Made by a program: the position numbers and the translations under genes. DNA of 64,000 nucleotides from Cladorhizidae sp. MBARI D1340-BT2. Its lineage: Eukaryota > Porifera > Demospongiae > Poecilosclerida > Cladorhizidae. The DNA lies in NCBI GenBank assembly GCA_028752905.1, contig JAQNBH010000013.1:24744549-24808548 (forward strand). The letters are read 5' to 3'. The notes below the pieces were generated by a model. It did not search any database. It was not told where the DNA came from and saw nothing but the letters and a program-made list of their open reading frames with translations. Shown here piece after piece: positions 1 through 13,400 of this stretch. Each line of letters starts with the position of its first letter. The stretch's first letter is position 1.

Positions 1-182
1 TGGGAAGGGGTATCCACGTCCAATTCCATATCTGAATCCATTTCGAGGTAGTCTAAACCAAATCTATTGTGTTTTTTTCGTACCCACCACAGTCGTAACG
101 TAGTGGCTAAAGCCAATTTCAGTTTTGAATGTTTTCGCGCAGAACTGGTAGTTCCTGTTGCGCATGCTCTACCAAGTTTAAA
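1..182 (+). other. 5' flank of ING4/5
   Basis: About 180 bases upstream of the ING start codon. Promoter and 5' UTR are expected here. No TATA box, initiator or recognisable site stands out. Confidence 0.3.
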
Positions 183-219
183 ATGGCGTCGGCGCTTTAT
201 TTGGAGAATTTCTTAGAAA
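183..219 (+). CDS. ING4/5: ING4/5 exon 1
   Basis: Encodes the N-terminus [12 protein letters not shown] plus the first base of codon 13, then a GTAATT donor at 220. It aligns with the 'YLEHYLDSIENLP' start of ING4. The ATG at 183 is the first methionine in frame. The upstream 182 bases should hold the 5' UTR or promoter, but no TATA box or other motif is clear. Confidence 0.85.
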
Positions 220-1428
220 GTAATTCACGATTGCTGGATCTATTTGATCTCTCTGAGGGTTGATTACATGTTTTTGTAATGCTCCTAGGTATTGACAACC
301 TCCCCCAGGAGCTGAGAAGGAATTTCGCTCTGATGAGGGATTTGGATCAGAGGACAGAAGGTCAGAGTGTAACCACACCTATTTTACAACGTTGCACACA
401 CAGGAATTGAATGTCTGGTAGTCACCTAGAAATATTCTGAAGTCGAGAACTTAACAGATTGCTTTTATAGTTTCTACTTGCCAATGAGTGCTCTTCTAGA
501 CTACTTGGGCTGACTACTTGGGAGCCCAGTGTCATAACCTTGGGATAATGCTCAAACAAGCTCTAGCTCAGTCAGCTACAGTAATGGTCACTAACTGAGG
601 TAGTCTTGCTGCTCATCTCTTTTATGAATAATTTCTCTCTGACCATTGGTTTCATGCGTTCTGGACAAACCTGCTATTTTCGACTTAATCCTTGCTGTTT
701 GAATGAATCCAATTTAGAAGTGGTGGTCATTTAAAACACGCTTATGTCTTTCTCCACGTGTGTGGTCATTTAAAACACAGTCTGCATGTATGTGTTTCGC
801 AAATCGTTCTTAGCTAACCATCAGCCATCCTGTCCTAATGATACAATAAATTGAAATCCTCGATGTTAAAGCCTAAAAGCCTAGTTCGCTGTTTGTCGCT
901 CACTTATTGCCACACACCCTGCAACATGGGGCTATGTAGACTTGACAACACAGCACTAGGCCTCGCATCAAATTGAGAGGTGGCTTCCTTCAGCGTGGTT
1001 CCAAGGATGAGTACCGGTACGTATCTAATGGTATATGAATTTCCAAGTCCTCGTCCCTCATCCCAACCCCTATAGCCCTAGGACTAATGCCCTAGCCCTA
1101 GCTCTAACCCTAGCCAGTATCCAAATTCTAATCCCTCATCTCAAACCTATAGGCCTAGGACTAGCGCCCTAGCCCCAGCTCTAACCCTAGCCATTATTGA
1201 GCATTTCAATATTCATGGATGATCCCGAGTAGAAGGGTGGTGTGTGGAGGAGAGGGGTGGGGGGGGTATGTTCACCAGCATATAACATGGGCATGAAATC
1301 GAGGAGAAGCTTTGAGGTAGACATCTGCCGAGTTTACAAACAAATGTTCATCGTTACTCTCTTCACATGTTTTTAAAAGTGTATACTTAAAAATAAAAAT
1401 AAAAATATAATAATAATAATAATAATAA

Positions 1429-1478
<50 letters not shown>

Positions 1479-4400
1479 ATAATAATAATAAATTAAATGA
1501 TGAAAAGGCTGTTCATGGTGTACTTGCATACACATTCAGTTCTTATTTGGAAATAAATGGATTCCAATTTATCTTCTTCAAATTATTGAGCATTATAGCG
1601 CGACGTGACGGTCGTGACAGTTTATCTCTTGTATGCCTGCACGCATGGCCGAGGGTCCTACTGCACGGAGCTTTTGTTTCAAGCACCCGTGCACTTGACT
1701 GTTTGTTCTTCACCTCAGTCTATTTATTAAGCGTCCGTCGCAACCATGTCTCCTCCAGCTGGAAAGTCAGCGCTTCTTCAGATGCTTGAGAGGAGACGGA
1801 CCTTGTGGGCATTGTGGTGTGTATGCGCACACAGTCACTCTCCGCAGGTCTTCTCTGTAACTTGTCGAGCATCCCTTCTAGCTTAGCCCTGTACATACGC
1901 CGGTGGTCCTTGCCTACGAGAAATCAATTATGCCTGCTCGTGAGTACTGCTTGTTAATTACGCTCCTGCTCGGGGTGTTAAATGGCCATTTTGTTTTTCC
2001 TTGCTGACTGATGCTATACGTACGTGCCCAGCGGGAAGGTCACATGGCTTCAAGTCTCTAGTAGATTATTAACCGGTGCCTGTAATGAGATTCATGAGAT
2101 AATAATCTTATGAGTTTTAGACCCAATTACATATTAGACCATGGGAGTGTATGGTTTTGTCATCACTGAATAGACTAGACTCTACAGGGCTGGATTTAGG
2201 TAAGGGGGTGAGTGGATTGGGGCATTACCCCCCCCCCCCCCCCCCCCCCCGTGATCTTGGGATATTGTATAGTATTGTTAAATATGTGCACCCCCCCCCC
2301 CCCCCCACTCCCAACTCAATCCTAAATGCAGCCCTGCTCTATAGCCATACATACAGTCACAACCAATTAGAGGACATACTGACTGTGTATATGATTTTAA
2401 ATGGTAAAATGCCGTCTAACAGGATGTGGTCACCATGGTTACACCCTTGTTGTTTCCTTGCTGATGCCCATGTAGTTGTCGTATTACAGTCGATTGATTG
2501 ACACTAATACACACATACATACTGTACCAAGTCAGATTTCTACTCCAGAGCTTCTCTGGGGCTGGTGATCTAAACTTTTCCAACTTGTTTCATCTACTAG
2601 CTGTACATCTGCACAATGTCGGCACGTGTCTTTTTGCTGTCGTTGACTGGTCCTCTACAACTTCCTTCAAGGACTTGGTAAGAGGGATGACTCCAGAAAC
2701 CGTACATCAGAAACTGGGCGTCGGTCATTTCTTCTGTTGTTTTGAGTACAGCGTGATTGTGTCATCGTTGAACTTACTCATCAGATGATGGGATCATCCT
2801 TACCAACTTCTCCCCTCTCCCCCGTCCCCTCCTCCCCACAATCTCGAGAAACAGGTTAGTTGTGGGCGTGGCATTGGAACATTTGGAGTGTTCTGCTACT
2901 AAAACTATTGTAACTGTGAGCAGACTAGTTGTGGACGTGCATTGGAACATTTGGAGTCTTCTGCTACTAAAACTATTACAACTGTGAGCAGACTAGTTGT
3001 GGACGTGCATTGGAACATTTGGAGTCTTCTACTAAAACTATTGCATCTGTGAGCAGACTAGTTGTGGACGTGCATTGGAACATTTGGAGTCTTCTGCTAC
3101 TAAAACTATTACAACTGTGAGCAGACTAGTTGTGGATGTGCATTGGAACATTTGGAGTCTTCTGCTACTAAAACTATTGCAACTGTGAAACTATTGCAAC
3201 TGTGAGCAGACTAGTTGTGGACATGCATTGGAACATTTGGAGTCTTCTTCTACTAAAACTATTGCAACTGTGAGCAGACTAGTTGTGGACATGCATTGGA
3301 ACATTTGGAGTCTTCTTCTACTAAAACTATTGCAACTGTGAGCAGACTAGTTGTGGACGTGCATTGGAACATTTGGAGTCTTCTGCTACTAAAACTATTG
3401 CAACTATTGCAACTGTGAGCAGGCTAGTTGTGGACGTGCATTGGAACATTTGGAGTGTTCTTCTACTAAAACTATTGCAACTGGGAGCAGACTAGTTGTG
3501 GACGTGCATTGGAACATTTGGAGTCTTCTGCTACTAAAACTATTGCAACTGTGAGCAGACTAGTTGTGAACGTGCATTGGAACATTTGGAGTCTTCTGCT
3601 ACTAAAACTATTGCAACTGTGAGCAGACTAGTTGTGGACGTGCATTGGAACATTTGGAGTCTTCCGCTACTAAAACTATTGCAACTGTGAGCAGACTAGT
3701 TGTGGACGTGCATTGGAACATTTGGAGTCTTCCTGTGCTGAAGCAGTTATGAAGATTGTATTGTACGCAAGGGTAGAAAAGTAGAAAGTAGGAGGTTTTG
3801 AAGGGCTAAGTTTTTCACAATTTTTTGATTTTGAGGGCTGCTGGTTTGCCAGCTAAACAGCGAAACACTCACATTGGCTGTGTAAACATTGGTGTCTGCC
3901 AATGTTCTTTTTAAGATGTTATGTAAGGTGTGGGGGAAATCAGGGTTTTGGAAAATAGGTCGGGGGATCAGTGTTTGTGGAATAATAGGTGGGGGGGATC
4001 AGGGTTTGTGAAATAATAGGGGGGGGGATCAGGGCTTGTGAAATAATAGGTGGGGGGATCAGGGTTTGTGAAATAATAGTTGGGGGATCAGGGTTTGTGA
4101 AATAATAGTTGGGGATCAGGGTTTGTGAAATAATAGGTGGGGGATCAGTGTTTGTGGAATAATAAGTGGGGGGATCAGGGTTTGTGAAATAATAAGTGGG
4201 GGGATCAGGGTTTGTGAAATAATAGGTGGGGGGATCAGGGTTTGTGAAATAATAGGTGGGGGATCAGGGTTTGTGGAATAATAAGTGGGGGGATCAGGGT
4301 TTGTGAAATAATAGGGGGGATCAGGGTTTGTTAAATAATAGGTGAGGGGATCAGGGTTTGTGAAATAATAGGGGGGGGGATCAGGGTTTGTGAAATAATA

Positions 4401-7400
4401 GTTGGCGGAAGAAATCGGGGTAATAAGTGGGGGGAAGTCAGGGTTGGGGTGTGAGGTGAAGCAGAGTTTGTGAAATTGCAGGGGGGATCAGGCTTTGTGT
4501 AATTATAGGGGGTGGGAGGGGAGGAAAATTATGGTTTGTAAAATTATAGAGAGGCAGACGAGTGGGTATTTACCCATCACATTCTGAAGTCATTTCCAAG
4601 GAGGAGCAAATTGGATCCAACATGACTCTCCCAGCCACCCACCCTGAAGAAGAAAAAAATTACCACATGCATTAGCTCCAAAAACATTCCTGGGGTGCCT
4701 TGAATTCTTGGCTAAGTAGTAAACTGACAGAATGCATTGGAAGTTTGGAGACTGCCCTGAAATTCATAGTTTCATTCAAGCAAGGACTACGCATCCATCA
4801 GCATCTTCTCTTCTTTTCCTGCACGCAACTTGCGCAATGTATACATCCATGCCTGGCCATGTACATGCTCCCATGCCTTGCCATGCACATGTCCCATGCC
4901 TTGCCATGTGTACATGTCCCATGCCTTGCCATGTACATGCACCTATGCCTTGACATGTCCATGTCCCATGCCTTGCCATGTACATGCTCCCATGCCTTGC
5001 CATGCACATGCTCCCATGCCTTGCCATGTACATGCACCTATGCCTTGACATGTCCATGTCCCATGCCTTGCCATGTACATGCTCCCATGCCTTGCCATGC
5101 ACATGCTCCCATACCTTGCCATGTACATGTCCCATGCCTTTCCATGTACATGTTCCATGCCTTGCCATGTACATGCTCCTTGTCATGTACATGTCCCATG
5201 CCTTGACATGCGCATGCTCCCATGCCTTGACATGTACATGCTCCCATGCCTTGCCATGTACATGCTCCCATGCCTTGCCATGCACATGTCCCATGCCTTG
5301 CCATGTACATGTCCCATGCCTTGCCATGCACATGTCCCATGCCTTGCCATGTACATGTCCCATGCCTTGCCATGCACATGCTGCCATGCCTTGCAGCGAC
5401 TAATCTGGTTCTGAAATGCCCTGGTAAAATGAATGGGTAAGAATCGTCATCATCGATGCTGAAACCAAGCGAAGCTAATGAGTAGTTTAATAATCAAAGC
5501 TTGTCCTTCTTGTAAACCAGACTCAGCCAGGCTATGACATGCAGCCAGTTCTGAAATATATATGTAGTGAATTGATTTAGCGGAGGAGTAATCTTACTCA
5601 GAGAACAGAAGGTAAGCCTCTAGGCAGGACTAGGCAGGAAGCCTTGCAACACCAACATACTCCTGTACGTACGTACGTAGAATGTCTAGCCCAAACATTG
5701 AGTGAGGAGATGTGTCTGTTGTATCTAGAAGGTTGTTGTATAGTGTGCTCTAATTGGCAAGGTCAGACAGAGGTCAGAGGTCACTTGATTTCTAGCAACT
5801 ACTGTACATATTTTTAAGTTTTCGATGAAGTACATATACGGACAGTGTATGCTAACTCTCAAGTGTTTCAAGTAGCAGGTGGTTGTTATGGCACTCTGGT
5901 GTGCTCTGAAGTAGCAGGAGGTTGTTATGGCACTCTGGTGTGCTCTGAAGTAACAGGAGGTTGTTATGGCACTCTGGTGTGCTCTGAAGTAGCAGGAGGT
6001 TGTTATGGCACTCTGGTGTGCTCTGAAGTAAGTAGTTGTTATGGCACTCTGGTGTGCTCTGAAGTAGGGTGTATCTAGGTATAAATCAAGGGTGTAAACC
6101 AGTTGTACAAAGAAGGCGTGTAAATTAAGGTACCAAACGGCACATCTTGTGGGGGAGTTGATGGCGGCCTTGTGTCCTCGTCCACACATACCTGCATCTC
6201 TGGCAGCGAGTGTGTGTTGAGGAGCTACCCCTGTTAGGGCGTGCTGAGACTGTTTCAGATTGGAATAGCTCCCTGGACTCTCTAATCATTATGCTTACTG
6301 AGATTTTTGTGTGATGTAAATATGAACCTAAAATGAGATTTTCCGCTATATATACTGTGGAATATATACTATGTGGATCCATAATACATGGACTAATAGT
6401 ATACAGAGTAATTGGTACTAGTATACAGACTAACAGGTACTAGTATACAGACTAATTAGTACTAGTATATATACAGACTAATAGGTACTATTATACAGAC
6501 TAATTAGTACTAGTATATAGACTAATAGGTAACAGGTACTAGTATTAGTATACAGACTAATAGGTAACAGGTACTACTACTAGTATTAGTATACAGACTA
6601 ACAGGTTCTAGTACACAGACTAATACATGTAGGTACTGGTATACTGAGTAATAGGTACTAGTATACAGAGTAATACACATGCTACACCACACATCGCTAT
6701 GGGTGATAATTTCATGAAAGATGCGTAAGAACTATCGGTAAAGAGCACGGCGTGCCTCATAGACCGTTCTCTTATACACTTGGTATACTCACTGCAGTAC
6801 GTATCTTCCTATAGGCATGGCATTGGATATTCTCACATACTCCACTAATACTTGATATACTCACTGCAGTATCTTCCTATAGGCATGGCATTAGATATTC
6901 TCTCATACTCCACTAATACTTGATATACTCACTGCAGTATCTTCCTATAGGCACGGCATTAGATAGTCTCACATACTCCACTAATACTTGATATACTCAC
7001 TGCAGAACTTCCTATAGGCATGGCATTGGATATTCTCACATACTCCACTAATACTTGATATACTCACTGCAGTATCTTCCTATAGGCATGGCATTAGATA
7101 TTCTCTCATACTCCACTAATACTTGATATACTCACTGCAGTATCTTCCTATAGGCACGGCATTAGATACTCTCACATACTCCACTAATACTTGATATACT
7201 CACTGCAGTATCTTCCTATAGGTACGGCATTAGATATTCTCTCATACTCCACTAATACTTGATATACTCACTGCAGTATCTTCCTATAGGCACGGCATTA
7301 GATAGTCTCTCATACTCCACTAATACTTGATATACTCACTGCAGTATCTTCCTATAGGCATGGCATTAGATATTCTCACATACTCCACTAATACTTGATA

Positions 7401-10400
7401 TACTCACTGCAGTATCTTCCTATAGGCATGGCATTAGATATTCTCACATACTCCACTAATACTTGATATACTCACTGCAGTATCTTCCTATAGGCACGGC
7501 ATTAGATAGTCTCACATACTCCACTAATACTTGATATACTCACTGCAGTATCTTCCTATAGGCACGGCATTAGATAGTCTCTCATACTCCACTAATACTT
7601 GATATACTCACTGCAGAACTTCCTATAGGCATGGTATTGGATATTCTCACATACTCCACTAATACTTGATATACTCACTGCAGTATCTTCCTATAGGCAC
7701 GGCATTAGATATTCTCACATACTCCACTAATACTTGATATACTCACTGCAGTATCTTCCTATAGGCACGGCATTAGATATTCTCTCATACTCCACTAATA
7801 CTTGATATACTCACTGCAGTATCTTCCTATAGGCACGGCATTAGATAGTCTCTCATACTCCATTAATACTTGATATACTCACTGCAGTATCTTCCTATAG
7901 GCACGGCATTAGATATTCTCTCATACTCCACTAATACTTGATATACTCACTGCAGTATCTTCCTATAGGCACGGCATTAGATATTCTCTCATACTCCACT
8001 AATACTTGATATACTCACTGCAGTATCTTCCTATAGGCACGGCATTAGATATTCTCTCATACTCCACTAATACTTGATATACTCACTGCAGTATCTTCCT
8101 ATAGGCATGGCATTAGATATTCTCACATACTCCACTAATACTTGATATACTCACTGCAGTATCTTCCTATAGGCACGGCATTAGATAGTCTCTCATACTC
8201 CACTAATACTTGATATACTCACTGCAGTATCTTCCTATAGGCACGGCATTAGATATTCTCACATACTCCACTAATACTTGATATACTCACTGCAGTATCT
8301 TCCTATAGGCACGGCATTAGATATTCTCACATACTCCACTAATACTTGATATACTCACTGCAGTATCTTCCTATAGGCACGGCATTAGATATTCTCTCAT
8401 ACTCCACTAATACTTGATATACTCACTGCAGTATCTTCCTATAGGCATGGCATTAGATATTCTCTCATACTCCACTAATACTTTAATACCCCTCCCCTCA
8501 TCCTCCTTCATCCTACATGTAAATCAACACTAATCTCGCATGGCACTGTACCTGTCCTAGTTTGACCCATTATGTCTGTTTTAAAGCTTTGGGGGTCACG
8601 GCATGGCCAGAGGGCATGACCTGTAAGGACCAAAAACAACCCCATAACCTTCCCGGCTCAAGAGGTATCCAATGATGTGCGACATTGTGGGTGGGTCCAA
8701 AGATCGACCGAATGAGGCACACGCGCACACCGACACTCTTATATTTAGATATTAACAGACTGTCTGTCAAAACGCCAAAATTGGAACTCCATGAAAAAGG
8801 GTGTGTCCATACATTAAAGTTGGATAACTTCCACATGCCTCACAGCAACAATTAGGAATATTATTAGTCAAAGGATCTCTATTTGTATGCTTTCTTTTGG
8901 CACTAACATTGAAGGCTAGGTAACCACGGCAACATTGGAGGCTAGGTAACCACGGCGCAGGTGCAGGGACGAGCACACTGAGTCTGGCCCCATCTCAGAA
9001 ACTTGCCGAGTGGCACAGAGATCGTTGAAGTGGTCGGGAGTTGGTTATTATTATTTGAAACTACATGTATGGGTGGTTGAGGGACATCCTAAGCTCCACC
9101 TATGAGTGGTTCAGGGACACCCTAAGCTCCACCTATGAGGTGTTGAGGGATACACTAAGCTCCACCTATGAGTGGTTGAGGGACACCCTAAGCTCCACCT
9201 ATGAGTGGTTCAGGGATGCCCTGAGCTCCACCTATGAGTGGTTGAGGGACACCCTAAGCTCCACCTATGAGTGGTTCAGGGACACCCTAAGCTCCACCTA
9301 TGAGGTGTTGAGGGACACCCTAAGCTCCACCTATGAGTGGTTGAGGGACACCCTAAGTTCCACCTATGAGTGGTTCAGGGACACCCTAAGCTCCACCTAT
9401 GAGGTGTTGAGGGATACACTAAGCTCCACCTACGAGTGGTTCAGGGACACCCTAAGCTCCACCTATGAGTGGTTCAGGGACACCATGAGCTCCACCTGTG
9501 AGTGGTTGAGGGACACCCTAAGTTCCACCTATGAGTGGTTCAGGGACACCCTAAGCTCCACCTATGAGGTGTTGAGGGATACACTAAGCTCCACCTACGA
9601 GTGGTTCAGGGACACCCTAAGCTCCACCTATGAGTGGTTCAGGGACACCATGAGCTCCACCTGTGAGTGGTTGAGGGATGCCCTAAGCTCCGGTTCAGGG
9701 ACATCTTGAGCTCCAGTATGAAGGATGGTATTATGCTAACGATATCTGGAAAGATTTGGTTGAAGTTTGAATTTCAAGCTTAGTAGATTAAACCCCCCCC
9801 CCCCCCCCCTCCCCCCCCCCCCCTTCTCCTCTCCTAGATATGAAGGTTGAGATCGACAAGACGTCCAAGCAATACCGGAGCAATGTGTCCAGACTGAACA
9901 GGGAGGACAGGATCACGGAGCTGAATAAAGTGCAGTACATGTTCAAGAAGGCTGTTGAAAACAGTGAGAATAAGGTCCAGATTGCCATGCAGATGTACGA
10001 AATGGTGAGTGAGGAACGTGTTGCTATGCTTCCTGAGAGTCTTTCTAGTCATGGTGTTTTGTATGGGGTTTTAGTGTGTGTGGGGGGGGGGGGGTGGGGG
10101 GTGGGGTGGGGGGAATAGGTGCACACTGTATGTATATTTTTTAAACCTACATATATATTGATTTAATTTCTCTAAGATTGAGTGTGATGCAAGGGATTGG
10201 AAGTGTACAAGGCAAATAATGTTCAACAAATTGGCATTGTGATTTCAGACTTCTTGGAGGTACGGCTACTCCGGGGTGCCTCCCTCTTCTTCAAATACTG
10301 CCTCCTCCTACGTAGTGTACTGAACCTCTTGTTTGCCGAGTGACCTGTGTCCCAGTGGAGGGGGCAGGGCTTGAAAGGGGACATTGTTGTTGCAAGGGGG

Positions 10401-13400
10401 CAATGTTGTTGCTAGTGGGCACTGTTGTTGGTAGGAGTCACTGCTGTTGGTAGGAGGGACTGTTGTTGATAGGAGGCACTGTTGTTGTTAGGAGGCACTG
10501 TTGTTGGTAGGAGGCACTGTTGTTGATAGGAGGCACTGTTGTTGGTAGGAGGCACTGTTGTTGCTAGGAGGCACTGTTGTTGTTAGGAGGCACTGTTGTT
10601 GGTAGGAGGCACTGTTGTTGATAGGAGGCACTGTTGTTGCTAGGAGGCACTGTTGTTGCTAGGAGGCACTGTTGTTGCTAGGAGGCACTGTTGTTGGTAG
10701 GAGGCACTGTTGTTGCTAGGAGGCACTGTTGTTGCTAGGAGGCACTGTTGTTGGTAGGAGGCACTGTTGTTGCTAGGAGGCACTGTTGTTGCTAGGAGGC
10801 GCTGTTGTTGCTAGGAGGCACTGTTGTTGGTAGGAGGCACTGTTGTTGGTAGGAGGCACTGTTGTTGCTAGGAGGCACTGTTGTTGTTAGGAGGCACTGT
10901 TGTTGGTAGGAGGCACTGTTGTTGCTAGGAGGCACTGTTGTTGCTAGGAGGCACTGTTGTTGCTAGGAGGCACTGTTGTTGGCAGGAGGCACTGTTGTAG
11001 CTAGTAACCACTGTTGGCAGGAGGCACTGTTGTTGGTAGGAGGCACTGTTGTTGATAGGAGGCACTGTTGTTGCAAATGCAATTTTGTTGCAAAGGGGGC
11101 ACTGTTTGCAAGGGGACACTTTTGTTGCATTTCTGCAATAGTTTTGGCGCAGACAATGTTTCAAATTGACTATCATCTGATCTAGTACATCACTCAGTGA
11201 GTAATGATATTCATGGTTGGTTTAATGCTGGAGGGCTTATTATCTGCTGTACTTCTTATGCCTTTGAATGGAAAGCTCCTAATGGATAGAGATGCAGGAC
11301 CGGTGTTTTGTGCCCCGACCACAGCGCTGGGCAGCTCTTGTTCACTCCCATGAGTGTGTGTGTGTGTGGATGTGTGTAACTCACAATAGCTTGAAGCTCC
11401 TTTACCAAACTTGCTAGCCAGATCAAGTATGAGCCAAAGAATGATCACGCAAGGTCAAAGGTCAAAGCACGCGACCTATAATGCTGGCTGGCATTCATTA
11501 GTGTGCGTGTGATCTCTGCCGAGTTCCATTCTATGCCTGTCCAATCAGAGGAGTCATGCAGAGGAGTCATGCAGAGGTGTCACGCTATTCCTTTCCCCCC
11601 CCGCTATCTTAGTGCCTCTATCTCCCCCGAGGATAGCTCTGTTATAGGCCATTGTAGCTCCGCCTACCTCATACATACACACATACATACACACAGATGC
11701 ATGCCACACACTCACACACTCCATTTACGCACACACCTACCGACACAGACATGCATTTACAAACACACACCATCACACACACACACAACACACACACAAA
11801 CATGCTGACTCTGCGACAACCAATCCTCCTCCTTCTCCTCACTTCTGAACTAGTAGCAACTAAGTAGGAGACAGTGAAACTCCTCCCCTCACCAGCCTGG
11901 TTGGGGGAGGGTTGGGTGGTGACATACTGGACCTGTATATAAAAGACTAGTGGTTGTGGGACTCAGCCACAGCTGCATAGGTTTTAAGAGCCCTACTTAC
12001 AAATACATAAGTAGGTGTAAAAACCCATACTAGGAGGTAAGTGCTAATAGGCAGATCCCTTGTATTTTATAGCTAGGGATCTCTTGGTACAGAGAGCTTG
12101 GTGGGTGTGGAGGTAAGGCTAGGTTCTCTGTATGGAAGCCCACCAAACATTACGAGGAGGGAGGGGTTATGAGTTCATAGGGGAGGGGTCATGAGTTCAT
12201 AGAGGAGGGATCATGAGTTCATAGGGGAGGGGTCATGAGTTCATAGAGGAGGGGTCATGAGTTCATAGAGGAGGGGTCATGAGTTCATAGAGGAGGGGTC
12301 ATGAGTTCATAGAGGAGGGGTCATGAGTTCATAGAGGAGGGGTCATGAGTTCATAGGGGAGGGGTCATGAGTTCATAGAGGAGGGGTCATGAGTTCATAG
12401 GGGAGGGGTCATGAGTTCATAGGGGAGGGGTCATGAGTTCATAGAGGAGGGATCATGAGTTCATAGGGAGGGGTCATGAGTTCATAGGGGTGGGGTCATG
12501 AGTTCATAGGGGTGGGGTCATGAGTTCATAGGGGAGGGGTCATGAGTTCATAGAGGAGGGATCATGAGTTCATAGGGGAGGGGTCATGAGTTCATAGAGG
12601 AGGGGTCATGAGTTCATAGGGGTGGGGTCATGAGTTCATAGGGGATGGGTCATGAGTTCATAGGGGAGGGGTCATGAGTTCATAGGGGAGGGGTCATGAG
12701 TTCATAGGGGAGGGGTCATGAGTTCATAGAGGAGGGGTCATGAGTTCATAGGGGTGGGGTCATGAGTTCATAGGGGAGGGGTCATGAGTTCATAGGGGTG
12801 GGGTCATGAGTTCATAGGGGAGGGTCATGAGTTCATAGAGGAGGGATCATGAGTTCATAGGGGATGGGTCATGAGTTCATAGGGGAGGGGTCATGAGTTC
12901 ATAGGGGAGGGGTCATGAGTTCATAGGGGAGGGATCATGAGTTCATAGGGGAGGGGTCATGAGTTCATAGAGGAGGGGTCATGAGTTCATAGGGGAGGGG
13001 TCATGAGTTCATAGGGGTGGGGTCATGAGTTCATAGGGGAGGGTCATGAGTTCATAGAGGAGGGGTCATGAGTTGATAGGGGAGGGGTATGAGGTCTATG
13101 AATGAGCGTTGTTATGTTATTAGTGGGTGTGGGTATTTAAAAACAACATTTTGGGGTGAGGAGTGGAGAGGGAAGGGTGAGTGTGACACCCCCCTCCCCC
13201 ATGCTTTGCTAATGATGGGAGGCAACCTGTAGCTCTATTGTTTTGGTGGGTAATTACTTGTTGCTAATGGTGAAGGAATTATGGGTTGGGTTTGCATCAT
13301 CTGTCTGTGTGTTTCAGGTGGACAAGTACATCCGCAAGTTGGATGCAGAGCTGGCCAGGTTTGAGCAGGAACTGCAATTGAAGGATACGCTGGGCAGACG

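Noticed and set aside
178..378. Minus-strand open frame at the window start
   Set aside because: Antisense of ING exons 1 and 2, whose + strand reading is conserved protein.
1272..1535. Poly-tyrosine open frame
   Set aside because: It is the translation of a (TAG/TAA)n microsatellite.
4700..5440. Numerous His/Met/Cys-rich open frames on both strands
   Set aside because: Products of a 22-24-bp tandem array without stops; frames on opposite strands are equally open.
6778..8484. CRISPR-like regular repetition
   Set aside because: Units are contiguous 68-bp tandem copies with no unique spacers, and the context is eukaryotic.
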